From Luteimonas_C sp035250245 (lineage in GTDB: Bacteria > Pseudomonadota > Gammaproteobacteria > Xanthomonadales > Xanthomonadaceae), in the NCBI GenBank assembly GCA_035250245.1, contig DATFFH010000077.1, positions 82,471 to 146,470 on the forward strand: a DNA stretch of 64,000 nucleotides. Reading direction: 5' to 3'. Of the stretch, positions 61,841-64,000 are shown in pieces. How positions within the stretch are numbered: the stretch's first letter is position 1; each line of letters begins with the position of its first letter. The notes beneath the pieces are model-generated. The model saw nothing but the letters and a program-made list of their open reading frames with translations. It searched no databases and was not told where the DNA came from. Position numbers and translations under genes: made by a program.

Positions 61841-62137
61841 TTAGGCGCTGTCGGCGTTCATGGGATAGACATGGCGGCAGTCGCGCCAATCCCCGACAGG
61901 CTGGTCGTCGATATAGACCGTCGGTTTGGGCAGGCAGCCCGCGATGCAGTCGGCGAGGCCCAATTCGCCAGCGGTGGCCTTGCAGTAATCGGCGCCGCCC
62001 GTGCTCCATAAGAAAACTTCAGCGCCTTCGGCTTTGAGCGCGCGGACTCGGCTCACCACCGATGGGATCGGAATGCGTTTGCTGCCAGCGGATCGGACGA
62101 GGGTGTCGTCGATATCCACGAAGACGATCTTTCTCAT
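61841..62137 (-). CDS. Small HAD-like hydrolase overlapping miaB
   Basis: This 98-residue protein is a minimal HAD-type phosphatase: D-I-D-D-T-L (D8-x-D10-x-T) is the nucleophile motif, W-S-T-G-G (about 44-48) is motif II and K-P-T-V-Y-I-D-D (about 71-78) provides motifs III/IV. It lacks a cap domain and ends shortly after motif IV, so it is shorter than most HAD enzymes. The start overlaps the miaB stop by four bases (ATGA), implying translational coupling. The substrate is unknown. Confidence 0.85.
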   Translation of the reverse strand: MRKIVFVDIDDTLVRSAGSKRIPIPSVVSRVRALKAEGAEVFLWSTGGADYCKATAGELGLADCIAGCLPKPTVYIDDQPVGDWRDCRHVYPMNADSA

Positions 62138-63525
62138 GTTGCCGAGTCCACGACCACCCGCCCGCGCAACGAATTGGTCAACGCCTCGGTGATCGTCACG
62201 TCCACGAACTGCCCGATCAGGCGCGGATGCCCCGGGAAGTTCACCGAACGCATGTTCTCGGTTTTGCCGGTCAACTCGTTCGGGTTCTTCTTCGAGGGGC
62301 CTTCGACCAGCACCGACTGCACGCTGCCGACCATCGCTTGCGAGATGCCTGCCGAATGCGCGTTGATGTGCGCCTGCAGCCGCTCCAGCCGCGCGTGCTT
62401 CACCGCATCCGGCGTGTCGTCTTCCAGGTCGGCTGCGGGCGTGCCGGGACGGCGCGAGTAGATGAAGGAGAAGGACTGGTCGAAGCCGACGTCCTCGATC
62501 AGCTTCATCGTCTTGGCGAAATCCGCGTCGGTTTCGCCGGGGAAGCCGACGATGAAGTCCGACGAGATCGAGATGTCCGGCCGCACCGCGCGCAGCTTGC
62601 GGATCTTCTGCTTGAATTCCAGCGCGGTGTAGCCGCGCTTCATCGCCGACAGGATCCGGTCGCTGCCGGCCTGCACCGGCAGGTGCAGGTAATTAGCCAG
62701 TTGCGGCACGTCGCGGTAGGCCTCGATCAGCGAGTCGGAAAACTCCAGCGGATGCGAAGTGGTGAAGCGGATCCGGCCGACGCCTTCGATCTCGGCGATG
62801 GCGCGGATCAGCAATCCAAGGTCCGCGACTTCGCCATCGCCGTAAGGACCGCGGTAGGCGTTGACGTTCTGGCCGAGCAGATTGATCTCGCGCACGCCTT
62901 TCGCGGCCAGTTGCGCGACTTCCACCAGCACGTCCTCGAACGGCCGGCTGACTTCTTCGCCGCGGGTGTAGGGCACCACGCAGAAACTGCAGTACTTGCT
63001 GCAGCCTTCCATGATCGACACGAACGCGCTCGGGCCTTCGGCGCGCGGTTCGGGCAGGCGATCGAACTTTTCGATTTCGGGAAAGCTGATGTCGACCTGC
63101 GGTTTACCGGAGTCGCGGCGGGCGCGGATCAGTTCCGGCAGTCGGTGCAAGGTCTGCGGCCCGAAGACCAAGTCCACGTAAGGCGCGCGCTTGACGATGG
63201 CTTCGCCTTCCTGCGAGGCGACGCAGCCGCCGACGCCGATGATCACCGGCTTGCCGTCGGCCTTCAGCGCCTTCCAGCGACCGAGCTGGCTGAAGACTTT
63301 TTCCTGGGCTTTTTCGCGGATCGAACAGGTGTTGACCAGGACCACGTCGGCTTCTTCGACGTTGTCGGTCAGCTCCAGACCGTCGCTGGCGGCCAGCACA
63401 TCGGCCATCTTGGCCGAGTCGTACTCGTTCATCTGGCAACCGTGGGTCTTGATGAACAGCTTGCCCTTGGCAGGGAGGGCGGGCGTAGCGCGCTCGGGCG
63501 CAGCCGGGGAGACGGTGTCGGTCAT
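62134..63525 (-). CDS. miaB: tRNA-2-methylthio-N6-dimethylallyladenosine synthase
   Basis: MiaB is a radical-SAM methylthiotransferase that adds a methylthio group to i6A37 of tRNAs. The 463-residue protein has the N-terminal UPF0004 domain with cysteines in T-H-G-C-Q-M-N (about 29-35), N-T-C-S-I-R and G-G-C-V-A, the radical-SAM triad C-S-K-Y-C-S-F-C (about 174-181, C-x3-C-x2-C) and a C-terminal TRAM domain. Length and motifs fit the family. In many bacteria miaB precedes phoH-ybeY. Here the two parts are separated by 8.7 kb of genes that are mostly on the other strand. Confidence 0.97.
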   Translation of the reverse strand: MTDTVSPAAPERATPALPAKGKLFIKTHGCQMNEYDSAKMADVLAASDGLELTDNVEEADVVLVNTCSIREKAQEKVFSQLGRWKALKADGKPVIIGVGGCVASQEGEAIVKRAPYVDLVFGPQTLHRLPELIRARRDSGKPQVDISFPEIEKFDRLPEPRAEGPSAFVSIMEGCSKYCSFCVVPYTRGEEVSRPFEDVLVEVAQLAAKGVREINLLGQNVNAYRGPYGDGEVADLGLLIRAIAEIEGVGRIRFTTSHPLEFSDSLIEAYRDVPQLANYLHLPVQAGSDRILSAMKRGYTALEFKQKIRKLRAVRPDISISSDFIVGFPGETDADFAKTMKLIEDVGFDQSFSFIYSRRPGTPAADLEDDTPDAVKHARLERLQAHINAHSAGISQAMVGSVQSVLVEGPSKKNPNELTGKTENMRSVNFPGHPRLIGQFVDVTITEALTNSLRGRVVVDSAT

Positions 63526-63672
63526 GGCGGTTCCGGGGAGCGGCGGTTAGTCCGCGCCGGATGGCTGGGAAAGGAGCGAATAGTGTAGTCGGTCACGTCC
63601 CGGATGGCCCGCGAGATGCGTTTAACAATCAAGGGCTTGGCAACGGCCTCGGGAGGGGGGACACTCCGCGCG

Positions 63673-64000
63673 ATGAAGGGGGCTAGGGGACTGACGCTAT
63701 TGATCTGCCTACTGGCGGCCGCACCGGCCGTGGCCGGTACGGTATATCGCTGCGACATGCCCGACGGCAGCCGCAGCTACGTCAGCAAGCGTCCGGCCGG
63801 GGCGCGCTGCACGGCGGTCAGCCATTCCGGCGGTTCCTCATCGCGCGCGAAGAAGGATCCGGCGGTCGCTTCGTGGTTGCCGCCGAAGGCCGCAGTCGGC
63901 AGCGCGACGGCGCCCGCCACGGTTGCGGGATCGCCGGCTTCCGGCGCCGCGCCGGCACTGACGGCTTCGGCGACCGCACCGGCGGTTTCGGCGCCGGCGT
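63673..64000 (+). CDS. Partial exported DUF4124-like protein
   Basis: The frame begins with ATG at 63673 and is open to the right edge (109 codons). A signal peptide (M-K-G-A-R-G-L-T-L-L-I-C-L-L-A-A-A-P-A-V-A) precedes a short domain G-T-V-Y-R-C-D-M-P-D-G-S-R-S-Y-V-S-K-R with a second Cys about 20 residues later, resembling the DUF4124 module. An Ala/Pro/Ser-rich linker follows. A lytic transglycosylase domain beyond such a linker is possible from the arrangement in relatives, but it cannot be seen here. It is divergent from miaB. Confidence 0.65.
   Translation, partial: MKGARGLTLLICLLAAAPAVAGTVYRCDMPDGSRSYVSKRPAGARCTAVSHSGGSSSRAKKDPAVASWLPPKAAVGSATAPATVAGSPASGAAPALTASATAPAVSAPA

Noticed and set aside
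62062..63588. A 508-codon plus-strand frame opposite miaB
   Set aside because: MiaB motifs are unequivocal, and the antisense product has no recognisable domain.

Overview
The window is a high-GC chromosomal segment from a gammaproteobacterium of the Xanthomonadaceae, most like Lysobacter. I infer this from gene content, because no database search was possible. The strongest markers are the fused aspartate kinase/diaminopimelate decarboxylase (22690-25305), the MurL-MurD2 route for placing D-glutamate in peptidoglycan (25789-28723), and dense GTAG-ended REP palindromes with a REP-associated tyrosine transposase. Nearly all genes look chromosomal and housekeeping. There is no prophage, CRISPR array, tRNA, rRNA or complete insertion sequence apart from the RAYT gene.

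Layout. 1-2167 (minus): a SUF iron-sulfur operon with an Rrf2-type regulator, sufB and a partial gene overlapping sufB. A 25-bp dyad (2207-2231) upstream is a likely operator. 2501-5346 (plus): a SET-domain lysine methyltransferase and a large exported DUF5916 protein. 5521-13336 (minus): two lipoproteins, small membrane proteins, an M23 peptidase, a DUF533 protein, a LysE exporter, a DUF2784 protein, a tailed HU protein, the RAYT gene between its REPs, and an EF-G paralogue. 13639-21561: OsmC, a TonB-dependent receptor divergent from a LysR regulator plus hydrolase pair, a glycine-zipper protein with a clear terminator, an SBF transporter and an exported amidohydrolase. 21715-28723: a PhzF-like protein divergent from an overlapping cluster lysAC - membrane protein - murL - murD2, which supplies the two unusual peptidoglycan amino acids, meso-diaminopimelate and D-glutamate. 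28909-32669: dienelactone hydrolase, polyprenyl diphosphate synthase, ssb and a DUF2167 protein. 32947-36364: the dTDP-L-rhamnose operon rfbBACD. 36482-47000: peptide and carbon scavenging genes (POT and OPT transporters, an exported S9 peptidase, a DUF819 protein, YbdD and CstA). 47074-53449 (minus): CorA, a DUF4105 protein, CorC, a YadA-like autotransporter, YbeY and PhoH. 53547-60968 (plus): a TetR-controlled HlyD/ABC efflux operon and a DUF1800-DUF1501 exported pair. 61100-63525 (minus): a small membrane protein, a GNAT, a HAD and MiaB. A divergent exported protein runs off the right edge.

The most unusual property is how the REP families (A to F in this annotation) interact with genes. 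They fill most intergenic gaps. One full-length element lies in frame inside murL, adding about 64 low-complexity residues to an enzyme expected to be essential. The conserved GTAG end of the repeats supplies the TAG stop codon of at least five genes. One repeat encodes the last residues of a DUF2784 protein, and another carries the likely start codon of a DUF4105 gene. The RAYT gene sits between family A REPs, so it is probably the enzyme that spreads them.
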